Source: Segatella copri
GTDB lineage: Bacteria > Bacteroidota > Bacteroidia > Bacteroidales > Bacteroidaceae
Assembly (NCBI RefSeq): GCF_015074785.1
Contig: NZ_CP042464.1
Location: 3,684,630 to 3,748,629 of the forward strand
Length of the DNA: 64,000 bases
Direction: 5' to 3'
Under the pieces are notes generated by a model, which saw only the letters and a list, made by a program, of their open reading frames with translations, searched no databases and was not told where the DNA came from. The first letter of the stretch is position 1; each line of letters begins with the position of its first letter. This document shows positions 7,860-15,780 of the stretch, piece by piece. The position numbers and the translations under genes were made by a program.

Positions 7860-8420
7860 ATGGAAATAGTAGTAAAAAGAATAGCAAAAAAGAAGACTTA
7901 TACGATAGGTCATCTTTATATCTTGAGCGATAAGGATGTGAAGCGTACCTGGCGTTCGGGGGTAAAAATAGGCGACAAGCGTATCTTTGAGCATAGCTTC
8001 GATAAGGCGAAGTTGGACAAGGAGCATTACTTCTGTGATACCTTGGAGCCTACGTGGAGAAACCTCCTGGGTGTCGAACTGAAACCGGAAGAGGAGGATG
8101 GACGGTACAGTAGGGTATCGGGTAAGAAAGCCCGCAAGATACCGGGTCATACGGCGATTCCGGAGGGTTCGTATCCTGTAGTTATCTCGAAATCGCCAAG
8201 GTTTAAGAAGTGGCTTCCGCTGGTGCAGGGTGTTCCTGATTTTGAGGGCATCCGCATTCATGCCGGTAATTATCCCGATGATACGCAGGGCTGCATTCTG
8301 GTAGGTGAAAATAAATTACAGGGTGCCGTCTTCAATTCTCGCATCTGGCTGCATCGGCTCATGAATGCCATTACCGCAGCGAGAGAAAGAGAGGAGAGCG
8401 TTTGGATTACGATTTTGTAA
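7860..8420 (+). CDS. DUF5675-like protein (L,D-transpeptidase-like motif)
   Basis: The 186-residue protein carries [16 protein letters not shown] and [19 protein letters not shown] (about residues 100-142). The His and Cys of 'HAGN..DTQGCI' resemble the HG...S.GC catalytic motif of YkuD-type L,D-transpeptidases and are the mark of DUF5675 proteins in phages and islands (family knowledge). A role in phage-related cell-wall handling is possible but unproven. The start at 7860 is preferred over an upstream in-frame ATG at 7785 because it leaves a 4-base gap after the DUF3987 stop rather than a long overlap. It has no signal peptide. Confidence 0.65.
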   Translation: MEIVVKRIAKKKTYTIGHLYILSDKDVKRTWRSGVKIGDKRIFEHSFDKAKLDKEHYFCDTLEPTWRNLLGVELKPEEEDGRYSRVSGKKARKIPGHTAIPEGSYPVVISKSPRFKKWLPLVQGVPDFEGIRIHAGNYPDDTQGCILVGENKLQGAVFNSRIWLHRLMNAITAAREREESVWITIL

Positions 8421-8460
8421 TGTTGAATGTTGAGTGTTGAATGTTGAATTTTTAGTGATT
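8420..8460 (+). repeat. TGTTGAATG direct-repeat spacer
   Basis: TGTTGAATGTTGAGTGTTGA and further TGTTGAAT units fill the gap between the DUF5675 and antirepressor genes. It is one of several word-repeat spacers in the window. Confidence 0.6.
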
Positions 8461-8481
8461 AATTTTTAAAAACAAATTATT

Positions 8482-9489
8482 ATGGTAAAGTCAGTTAATA
8501 CAAATAAAGTAGAAATGGATAAGAAGGCAGCTGCTGCTGTCGTGTTTGAAAACCCTGAATTCGGTAAGATTCGTACCTTGACCGATGAGAACGGAGAACC
8601 TTTGTTCTGCGCAAAGGATGTCTGTGATGTGCTGGGGTATAAAAAATCAAGAAACGCTGTAAACCAGTTGGTTAACCCACTTGACGCCCTAAAACAGGGC
8701 GCATGGGTAGTGACAGGCATCAAGAAGGATGGAACTGATGCGAAACGTTTCCAGCAGATGATTTACGTTTCGGAGAGCGGTTTCTATGCTTTGGTTCTCG
8801 GCTCTAAGCTTTCTACTGCCGTGAAGTTCAAGAACTGGGTTACGGCTGATGTGCTGCCACAGATTCGCAAGACGGGTGGTTATATCCCGGTGCAGCAGGG
8901 AGAGAGTGATGAGGAGACAATCCGACATGCAGAAGAAATTCTTCGTGCTACGCTCAAGGAGAAGGAGAATCTGCTGAAGAAACAGCGCCTGCAGATTGAA
9001 CAGCAGAAGAAGCTTATCGGCGAACAGGATACCGAAATCCGCCGCTTGAATGATGTGGTGGATGAGCAGGTGGTTCGCAACGCCAAGAATGGTGAGAACA
9101 TCATACAGTTGGAGAATCAGGTGGGTAATCTTCTGCCTAAAGCGCTTTACAGCGATAACGTGCTCGATTCCGTTTCCTGCTTCACTACTACGCAGATTGC
9201 GAAGGAACTCGGCATCACAGCCCAGGAGCTGAACCGCTCGCTCTGCGCTCTGCATATCCAGTATTACCAGAGCGGTCAGTATCTTCTCTATGCCGATTAC
9301 GCCCACATGGGTTTAGCCAAGAGCCGTACCCGCTACAGCGCCTTCCTCGACCCGAAGAGCGATGGCAGACAGGAGAAGATGGGCAGAGCCTACACCCATA
9401 CCTATCTTGTATGGACCGAGCGAGGACGAAAGTTCATCCATGACCTTGCCCATCGATACTGGGAACTGAGTGAAAAGGTAAAAGGGTAA
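8482..9489 (+). CDS. Phage antirepressor, Bro-N plus KilAC
   Basis: This 335-residue protein has a Bro-N domain at about 22-133 (FENPEFGKIRTL, CAKDVCDVLGYKKSRNAV, WVTADVLPQIRKTGGYI), a long coiled coil at about 145-215, and a KilAC domain at about 225-330 (LYSDNVLDSVSCFTTTQIA, ELGITAQELNRSL, YTHTYLVWTERGRKFIHDL). Such proteins counter phage repressors (family knowledge). It is the last gene of the island. Its final residues KVKG and the stop codon are encoded by the GGTAAAAGGGTAA arm of a dispersed repeat, suggesting the original C-terminus was replaced or extended when the repeat arrived. Confidence 0.85.
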   Translation: MVKSVNTNKVEMDKKAAAAVVFENPEFGKIRTLTDENGEPLFCAKDVCDVLGYKKSRNAVNQLVNPLDALKQGAWVVTGIKKDGTDAKRFQQMIYVSESGFYALVLGSKLSTAVKFKNWVTADVLPQIRKTGGYIPVQQGESDEETIRHAEEILRATLKEKENLLKKQRLQIEQQKKLIGEQDTEIRRLNDVVDEQVVRNAKNGENIIQLENQVGNLLPKALYSDNVLDSVSCFTTTQIAKELGITAQELNRSLCALHIQYYQSGQYLLYADYAHMGLAKSRTRYSAFLDPKSDGRQEKMGRAYTHTYLVWTERGRKFIHDLAHRYWELSEKVKG

Positions 9490-9655
9490 AAAAGTAAAAA
9501 GGTAAAAAGAGCCTAGCGGAATGTTAAGCTAGGGTGCTCTTTTTACCTTTTTTTAGGGGACCAGCGATGGAATCGCTGGGGACGGGGACGAACGGGGGGT
9601 AGGCCTTTTTTACCTTTTTACTTTTTTACCTTTAAAAGCCTTTTTACTTTTTGGA
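9474..9655. repeat. GGTAAAAAAG dispersed element, copy 1
   Basis: A-rich arm (GGTAAAAAAGTAAAAAGG type), a module CCTAGCGGAATGTTAA, the palindrome CCAGCGATGGAATCGCTGG at 9561-9579, then T-rich arms (CCTTTTTTACC...). It lies between two converging genes and separates the island from the FecR gene. The inverted arms could act as a two-way terminator. Confidence 0.75.
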
Positions 9656-9671
9656 AAGCGTGTGGGGTATA

Positions 9672-10622
9672 TTATCTCAAAACATACTTTCCGGCTGGTG
9701 TCTTGCTGAACTTCACCTGATAGGCTTCAGAGACAATCTGCAGCGCCTCGGTGAGGCTGTTGTTCGGCAAGGTTCCTGTGAAAGGTTCGATGGTATCCAT
9801 TTCTACAGCAATCTCTACTCCGTAATTCTTCTCCAGGCTTCTGATGACTCTGCCCAGCGATGCATCACGGAATACCAGCTGCTTCTTCTGCCATGCACAG
9901 GCATCCTCGATATGCGATGTTTCGCGGATATCCATCTTTCCAGTCTGTTTGTTCACCACTACGATTTCGTTTGGCTTCATCGTATAGGTACTGCCGTTGG
10001 CAAGGGAAGTGAGCATCACGCTACCGTTGAGCAGCGCAACTTCTGCTGTCTGTTCTTTCTTGCGGTTGATGACGTTAAACTCAGTACCCAACACTTTGAT
10101 TTCCATTCCCTGCATGTGGATGATGAATGGATGTCGGGCGTCTTTGGCTACCTTGTAGTGAGCTTCGCCTTCAAATTCAATCTCGCGATTGTCCTTGCAG
10201 AAATCCTGTGGTGCATACTTGATGCTGGAGAGCGAATTGAGCGCTACCACACTCTTGTCGGGCAGGGTGATGCTCACCTGTTCGCCTTCCTGGGTGGTGA
10301 TTTCTGTCAGCGGAATCGCCGCATATTGCCTGTTTTCCTTATACATCATTCCCATAATCACCATGCAGATAGGCAGGGCAATAGCTGCCGCTATCTGGGT
10401 CCACTTGAGGACGCGCTTCAGGGTGAATTGCTTACGGGTTCCTATCTGTTCATGAATTTCGGCCTTGATACGTGCCAAATCTTCGTCGGAGATACCGCTA
10501 TCCGGGATGATGCCGTGCAGCCATTCCTCTTCCATGGCTGCTGCTAATTCTTCATCTGAACAGTTGTTGATCCGTTCCTTCAGATTAGCTAAGTCTGTAC
10601 TATTCTTGATGTCGTCTAACAT
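9672..10622 (-). CDS. FecR-family anti-sigma factor with DUF4974
   Basis: This 316-residue protein has a cytoplasmic N-terminal part (about 1-80), one membrane helix (near 85-105, WTQIAAAIALPICMVIMGMM), a FecR domain (about 115-215; VSITLPDKSVVALNSLSSI, GEAHYKVA, VLGTEFNV) and a C-terminal DUF4974/STN-like part (VFRDASLGRVIRSLEKNY). It should hold the ECF sigma factor encoded just upstream until a TonB-type receptor signals. No SusC/TonB receptor gene follows; the dispersed repeat and the island come next, so its partner is missing or elsewhere. Start at 10622 chosen because MLDDIKN is the usual type of start; a further ATG at 10649 is in frame. Confidence 0.9.
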   Translation of the reverse strand: MLDDIKNSTDLANLKERINNCSDEELAAAMEEEWLHGIIPDSGISDEDLARIKAEIHEQIGTRKQFTLKRVLKWTQIAAAIALPICMVIMGMMYKENRQYAAIPLTEITTQEGEQVSITLPDKSVVALNSLSSIKYAPQDFCKDNREIEFEGEAHYKVAKDARHPFIIHMQGMEIKVLGTEFNVINRKKEQTAEVALLNGSVMLTSLANGSTYTMKPNEIVVVNKQTGKMDIRETSHIEDACAWQKKQLVFRDASLGRVIRSLEKNYGVEIAVEMDTIEPFTGTLPNNSLTEALQIVSEAYQVKFSKTPAGKYVLR

Positions 10623-10675
10623 AAAACAATCCTTTTTTAGATTATACACGGTTCGGTAGATAATGTACCGTTAAA

Positions 10676-11248
10676 TTATACTAAAAACAAGAGCCACATC
10701 AGGTTGGTGCGGTTGCTGATAAGCTGTCGAAGCTGTTTCAAACCCATCGACAACTGGTTCTTAACGGTCTGTTCACTATAGTTGAGTCTCTCGGCAATCT
10801 CCTGATTGTTGAGCATCTCCAACTTGGAGAGTCGGATGATTTCCTGCTGCGTCTTGGGCAGCTTGGCAAGCATCTGGTTGAGCTGTCTGACGAAATCATC
10901 ATACTCCAGCTGACTGTCTGCAGCGGTACTGTTGTGATGGTCAAGATAATCCATGTAGTCTTCATACACGGGCGAATTGATGACCTTCCTGTAGGCGTTG
11001 ATGAGGTAATGCTTGGCTCTGAGGAAGAGCAGCGGCTTTACGCTTTCTGCCTCTTCCAGCGTGCTTCTGTTGTTCCAGAGCCATACGAAGGTATCTTCCA
11101 TGATTTCTTCGGCATTCTCCTTCGACTTGGTGTATTTCAGGCAAAAGGCAAAGAGTCTGCGGGCATATAGCCCGTAGATCTCATCGAATGCCTTCATAGA
11201 TCCTTTTTTGAGTTGAAGGATAAGTTCTGTTTCTGTCTTTTTAAACAT
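10676..11248 (-). CDS. ECF RNA polymerase sigma-70 factor
   Basis: The 190-residue protein has region 2 (FDEIYGLYARRLFAFCLKY, AEEIMEDTFVWLWNN; about 20-65) and region 4 (LPKTQQEIIRLSKLEMLNN, then AERLNYSEQTVKNQLSMGL; about 128-168). It is the Bacteroidota FecI-like type paired with FecR. It starts 12 bases after the stop of the TPR lipoprotein gene and is probably co-transcribed with it. Confidence 0.9.
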   Translation of the reverse strand: MFKKTETELILQLKKGSMKAFDEIYGLYARRLFAFCLKYTKSKENAEEIMEDTFVWLWNNRSTLEEAESVKPLLFLRAKHYLINAYRKVINSPVYEDYMDYLDHHNSTAADSQLEYDDFVRQLNQMLAKLPKTQQEIIRLSKLEMLNNQEIAERLNYSEQTVKNQLSMGLKQLRQLISNRTNLMWLLFLV

Positions 11249-11260
11249 GATAACTATTCA

Positions 11261-14200
11261 CTAAAATCCATCTAAATCATATTCTTCGCTGTCCAAATCC
11301 AGACTGTCGTCGTTGTCGTAAGTTGTCTTTGGCGCTTTTTCTTCCTTTATATCCGCATCGGTTCCCTGGGTTCCGGTCGTTCCGTTTTCGGATGTTCCGG
11401 TAGTTCCGTTACTGAAAGTTCCGGTAGTACCATTATCGAAAGTTGCGGTAGTTCCGGTTTCTATTTCACCGGTTGTCCCGCTTTCGGCAGTTCCGGTTTC
11501 TTCTTCATTTTCTTCTGAATCATCCGTCTTTTCCTGCTGGATGATTTCCTCCGGTTCTTCAAGCAGTGGGTCCTTGCTGATTTTCAGCGGTGCCAGATGC
11601 TGGGTATAGAAGAGGGTATAGTCGTCGTAGCTCAGACTGGTGCCCAGCAGCAGGAGGTTTGGTTCGCTGATTACGATGCCGCGGGCTCCCTTTGAGAGGA
11701 GCTGGGTGATGGCCTGATGCTGGTAGATGTCGTTGGCATACTGGCGTGCTTCGTCGTAATTGCGGAAGCCCTTTACCTGCATGCGGTGCAGACCATTCTG
11801 CTCATCGATGACGAGGTCGAAATTACGCACGAGATAGGAGGTGAAATTATATTTCGCCATCTCGAAGAGCAACTGGTTCTCGTTTACAGAATCGGGAACG
11901 TAGGCGAGCATGAAGACGAATGGCTCGTTGCGCTCGATGCTGAATACTTTTGCTTTGGATTTGACATCATCATTGAGTACGGCGTTGCGGCGCGACCATA
12001 CATTGCTCAGGTCGAATGTGCCGCCCTTGAGCTGTCTGCCGGCTTTCACTCCGTTGAGAATCATTCCTGCCATCTCGCTGAGTCGGCTGTTCGGATATTT
12101 CTCTACCACCTGCTGCATATCATCAAGACAAGCCTGGATATTACCCTCGTGGAGCTGGGTGAGTCCGCCGATAAAGAGGAACTTGTCGCGGTTGGCTCCT
12201 TCAGGATAGCGCTTGTCTGAGATAGTCCTGTTGTGTACCACCTTATTATATAGGTTAGCCTTGAAGGCATCGTAGGTGGCTGCATAGAGCGAATCTTCGA
12301 GATGAATGCCCATCTTCGCATCTTCCTCATAATAAGGAGAGGTGAGCAGGGCGGTCCATTGACTCTCCGGATAATTCGCTTTCAACAGGTCGAGATAGCG
12401 GCTGGCGATGGCTGGCTGCTTCCTGATGTTGTAGAGCAGGTAGAGGTGATAGTAGGCATCATCGAGATGTTCGTATGCAGCGTTCTTCTTCACCAGTCGC
12501 TGCAGCATGCGTTCGCTTTCGTCCAGATCATTGAGTTTGTCTTTCAGAATGATGCCGGCATGCAGCAGGCCGTCGTCCAGAATCTGATTGCTTTCTGCCA
12601 TCTTCTCTTCGGTGAGCGGAATCTGAGCGAGATAGTAGGCACGCTGATGCGGATCTTCTTCTGCATTCAGGTTCTTCTCTTTCTCCTTCTCAAGGTCTTT
12701 CTTCTGTGCCTCGTTGAGGAGTGAATCGCGCTGTTCGTCGGTCATTTCTTCTACACCTTTGGCATCGGCCACTACGGTCTGGTTGCTCCGTCGCCAGTTG
12801 TCTATGTTCTTTCTCTTACCCCAGAGGCGCTCAAACTGCTGTTTGCCTTGGGCTACGGCAGATTGGGAGTAGAAATACCAGTTATTGCTGTTGCCGAAAC
12901 CGCCGTTGCCCATGGCTCCGTTTCCGAAGCCGGATGAGGCATTGCTGTTTCCCTGATTCCTGTTGTTTCTGCTGTTATTACCATTACCGTTGTTTCTGCC
13001 GGCACTTTGGTTGTCTTGTTTTTCTGCCAATTCCTGGTCGGCAAGTCTTCTCTTTTCTTCCTTTTCCTGCTTTTTCAGGGCTTCTATCACCTTGTCAATG
13101 GCGACATTCCGTTCTGTTTCGCTCATGCGGGCGAGTGATTGTAGGGAGTCCTGCAGATGGATGGCGTCGGTATAAGGCACCAGTTCATCGAGAACCTTCG
13201 AGCGGTCGGAGAGCTGTTTGTAGTCTTTGCGGTCCTGGTCTAGGAGTCCGATGGCAGCATCATAGCATCGCTTGGCATCGCCATAACGGTGGCATTGCCA
13301 GTATACATTGCCCAGATGCAGCAGCAATACACCTTTCTCTATTCCGTTGCGGCTTGATTTCGCGGCACCCTTTTCGTATGCAGCAATAGCCTGAAGGGTA
13401 TCGCCCTGGTTGAGATGTATGTTGCCGATGGCATAATAAACCTGGTCGAGATATTCCTGATTCTTGTCGCTCGCAGCCATTCGCTTCAATTTGGATACCA
13501 TCTTCCGGGAGTTGTTGGTTGCCAGCACCTCGGTCATGGAGATGCGGGCATTGAACTCCAGTTCGTAAGGCGGATTGAGGCGGATGACATGCTTGAAGGC
13601 ACGGTAGGCATTCTGGGCATGTCCCTGTTGTGCTTCTACCTGTCCCATCAGATACCAGAGGCGGGCTTTCTGCTTGCGTCGCATCTCATAGCCGATGGCT
13701 TTGCGGAGATACGGAACGGCCTCCTGATAGCGTCTGGTCTTCAGATAGTAGAGGGCATAGGTCTTGTCCCATTCCTTCTGGGCACGCCAGTGGATGGAAT
13801 CGCGCTCGATATTACGGATTACATCTTCGGCATCGTATATCCATCCCGATTCGAGATAACTCTTGGCGAGCCAGGCACGTGCCTTGCCGTAAATGCCGGG
13901 TTGGGTGGCGTAGAGACGGCTCATATAGGCGAAAGTAGCTGCTGCCGACTGGAAATCGCCTTCAAAAAACTGGGAACGGCCCATCAGCATCCATGCCTTC
14001 CAGAGGAACGGATTATATTCACGGCGATGCAGCCATTCCAGGTCTTTGGCAGTCTTGCGGCGTTTCTTGTCCCATACCGGGCGGCGCTTGATGCTATGCT
14101 GGTGAATGGCTTTCTCACATTTCTCGATGGCGCGGTCGTAGTTCGACTTGCCCAGTTCGCGGCTGTTCTTGTTGCCAACCGTATAATAAGGAATCATTTC

Positions 14201-14413
14201 AGAGTAATTGTCCTTATTTCCGTTTTCCTTTTCGAGCGAGCCTTCTATATAGGCTACGGTACCATTATAATAGGTGTTGTATCGGGCGTTGAAGGCATGC
14301 CACCATCTGCTCTTCGCCGTATTCTTCTGCGTAGAGCATCCTGCTATGGTCATTGCGAAGGCAAGGATAACCATAGCTGGCAAGAGGTTTCTGAATGGGA
14401 AATGCTTCAACAT
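11261..14413 (-). CDS. Large TPR lipoprotein (PorW/SprE-like)
   Basis: This is a 1050-residue lipoprotein with a signal peptide and lipobox MTIAGC (Cys26). TPR-type helical repeats follow (residues about 100-400; LWYLMGQVEAQQGHAQNAYR, IGNIHLNQGDTLQAIAAYEK, LHLGNVYWQCHRYGDAKRCY), then an N/G/Q-rich linker (about 465-520), more helical repeats, and an acidic tail with repeated GTTGT units. Overall layout and the FNARYNTYYNG start of the mature part resemble PorW/SprE, a lipoprotein of the type IX secretion/gliding machinery (from memory). No other T9SS gene is in the window, so a role in secretion is tentative. It sits between a metal ABC permease and an ECF sigma factor on the same strand. Confidence 0.7.
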   Translation of the reverse strand: MLKHFPFRNLLPAMVILAFAMTIAGCSTQKNTAKSRWWHAFNARYNTYYNGTVAYIEGSLEKENGNKDNYSEMIPYYTVGNKNSRELGKSNYDRAIEKCEKAIHQHSIKRRPVWDKKRRKTAKDLEWLHRREYNPFLWKAWMLMGRSQFFEGDFQSAAATFAYMSRLYATQPGIYGKARAWLAKSYLESGWIYDAEDVIRNIERDSIHWRAQKEWDKTYALYYLKTRRYQEAVPYLRKAIGYEMRRKQKARLWYLMGQVEAQQGHAQNAYRAFKHVIRLNPPYELEFNARISMTEVLATNNSRKMVSKLKRMAASDKNQEYLDQVYYAIGNIHLNQGDTLQAIAAYEKGAAKSSRNGIEKGVLLLHLGNVYWQCHRYGDAKRCYDAAIGLLDQDRKDYKQLSDRSKVLDELVPYTDAIHLQDSLQSLARMSETERNVAIDKVIEALKKQEKEEKRRLADQELAEKQDNQSAGRNNGNGNNSRNNRNQGNSNASSGFGNGAMGNGGFGNSNNWYFYSQSAVAQGKQQFERLWGKRKNIDNWRRSNQTVVADAKGVEEMTDEQRDSLLNEAQKKDLEKEKEKNLNAEEDPHQRAYYLAQIPLTEEKMAESNQILDDGLLHAGIILKDKLNDLDESERMLQRLVKKNAAYEHLDDAYYHLYLLYNIRKQPAIASRYLDLLKANYPESQWTALLTSPYYEEDAKMGIHLEDSLYAATYDAFKANLYNKVVHNRTISDKRYPEGANRDKFLFIGGLTQLHEGNIQACLDDMQQVVEKYPNSRLSEMAGMILNGVKAGRQLKGGTFDLSNVWSRRNAVLNDDVKSKAKVFSIERNEPFVFMLAYVPDSVNENQLLFEMAKYNFTSYLVRNFDLVIDEQNGLHRMQVKGFRNYDEARQYANDIYQHQAITQLLSKGARGIVISEPNLLLLGTSLSYDDYTLFYTQHLAPLKISKDPLLEEPEEIIQQEKTDDSEENEEETGTAESGTTGEIETGTTATFDNGTTGTFSNGTTGTSENGTTGTQGTDADIKEEKAPKTTYDNDDSLDLDSEEYDLDGF
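11380..11500 (-). repeat. GTTCCGGTAGT-type coding repeats in the lipoprotein tail
   Basis: About five imperfect units coding for (F/E)xNGTTGT-like segments (ATFDNGTTGTFSNGTTG) make a low-complexity Thr/Gly tail. Such tracts vary in copy number between strains by slippage. Confidence 0.6.
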
Positions 14414-14460
14414 AAGTTTCTTCTTTATTTTAAATTATACTTTCTGAGCGTGTGAAAGCC

Positions 14461-15261
14461 TTAGTGCTTTCTGGCTGCCAGTATCCTTGCTGCTGCAAAC
14501 AGGATGATGCTGACGAAGATGATGGTTGCACCTGATGGCACATTGAGCAGATAACTGGCATAGAGGCCCACGATGCAGTCGATGCAGCCTATCACGATGC
14601 TGGCTCCTATCATGCGCTTGTAGCTGTAGGTGAAGAGGTTGGCTGTCATCTGTGGTATGGTGAGCAGACTGATGGCAAGTACGATGCCCACCATCTTGAT
14701 GGTTGCCACGATGGTCATGGCGATGAGCGTCATCATCATATATTCTATCGCTGTAACCGGCAGATGTTGCGATTTTGCAAAGGTGCTGTCGAATGCGATG
14801 GCCTGGATAGGACGCAGCAGAAAGGTGAACAGCAATGCTACAAACAGGGTAAGACCTGCCAGTAGCCAGAGGTCTGTGCTGTCGATGGCAAGTATGCTTC
14901 CGAAGAGGAAAGAGGGCAGGTCAGGCATGAATCCAGGAGTAAGGAAACAGCAGATGATGCCCACGCTCATGCCTAGGGTCCAGAACATGGCGATGGCAGA
15001 GTCTTTGCGCACATCTTTCTTCCGTGATACCCATTGCACGCCGAAGGCACTCAAGATGGCGAATACCATGGCAGAGAGTATAGGGTTGATGCCTGCAAAT
15101 ACGCCGATACCGATGCCGCCAAAAGAGGCATGCGTAATGCCACCGCTGATGAAAACCAGCCGGCGGGTGACGATGTAGGTGCCTACAAAGCCGCACAGGA
15201 TGCTTGCCAGTAGGGCGCCAATCAGCGCGTTCTGAAAAAATGTATATTGCAGTATATCCAT
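14461..15261 (-). CDS. Metal ABC transporter permease (ABC-3 / ZnuB-like)
   Basis: This 266-residue membrane protein has about seven to eight hydrophobic helices and the ABC-3 family hallmark GGITHASFGGIGIGVF (about 40-55), plus ISLLTIPQMTANLFT near 205. Members import zinc, manganese or iron with an ATPase and a binding protein. Neither partner is next to it, which is common for this gene in the group. It is encoded between the Cys-rich membrane protein and the TPR lipoprotein on the same strand, with gaps of about 45 bases. Confidence 0.85.
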   Translation of the reverse strand: MDILQYTFFQNALIGALLASILCGFVGTYIVTRRLVFISGGITHASFGGIGIGVFAGINPILSAMVFAILSAFGVQWVSRKKDVRKDSAIAMFWTLGMSVGIICCFLTPGFMPDLPSFLFGSILAIDSTDLWLLAGLTLFVALLFTFLLRPIQAIAFDSTFAKSQHLPVTAIEYMMMTLIAMTIVATIKMVGIVLAISLLTIPQMTANLFTYSYKRMIGASIVIGCIDCIVGLYASYLLNVPSGATIIFVSIILFAAARILAARKH

Positions 15262-15265
15262 GTCT

Positions 15266-15300
15266 TTACTTTGAACTTTAAACTTTGAACTTTGCGCATT
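15266..15300. repeat. ACTTTGAACTTTAAACTTTGAACTTT spacer words
   Basis: Repeats of ACTTTGAA/ACTTTAA fill the gap upstream of the ABC permease. A related tract lies at 15690-15728, on the other side of the small membrane protein gene. Confidence 0.6.
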
Positions 15301-15306
15301 GCATGT

Positions 15307-15690
15307 TTAACTTAGAAAACTGATGACTTCGTCCTTAATCTGGTTGGGCAGGTTGATGCCTCTCAGTATCAGACTTCGGTTCCATCCCGCCACTTCGTCT
15401 GGCTGCATCGTATAGAGCACTTCCGAGAATTCCTCTACCTCCTCATCGGTATAGTCATCGGCAGCTCTTCCTGCAAACCGGTCTAGTTCCTCGTCATCGT
15501 AGTATTCTATTTCCTTGGTGGCGGCTTCCATCATGCATTCCTGTTCGCATTTGGAGTTCTCTCCGTTGCAGGTATTGCATGATACGCCTTCCTGCAGCGG
15601 TTCTTCATCCTCTCCCTTGCGATGAGAGATGATGCCGAAGACTGCGGAAATCAATCCTAGTGCCACCAGGGCCAAAATCAGGTACAACAT
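15307..15690 (-). CDS. Cys-rich single-pass membrane protein, unknown
   Basis: The 127-residue protein has one N-terminal membrane helix (about 2-21), then a short linker and the cluster CNTCNGENSKCEQEC (Cys38, 41, 48, 52). An acidic helical C-terminal region follows (DDEELDRFAGRAADDYTDEEVEEF). The four closely spaced cysteines could bind a metal or an Fe-S cluster (inference). I do not recognise a named family. It lies between aroA and a metal-ion permease on the same strand, flanked on both sides by ACTTTGAA repeats. Confidence 0.65.
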   Translation of the reverse strand: MLYLILALVALGLISAVFGIISHRKGEDEEPLQEGVSCNTCNGENSKCEQECMMEAATKEIEYYDDEELDRFAGRAADDYTDEEVEEFSEVLYTMQPDEVAGWNRSLILRGINLPNQIKDEVISFLS

Positions 15691-15780
15691 TTACTTTGAA
15701 CTTTGAATATTGAACTTTGAACTTTATGATTAGCAAAGGCTGTTGAATTCTTCACTCTTCACTTTTCACTCTTCACTTAT
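15690..15780. repeat. ACTTTGAA and TTCACTCTTCACTT spacer words
   Basis: Two word families sit next to each other: ACTTTGAACTTTGAATATTG at about 15692-15725 and CTTCACTCTTCACTTTTCAC at about 15749-15779. The second reaches into the last codons of aroA (FEISEE). Confidence 0.6.
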
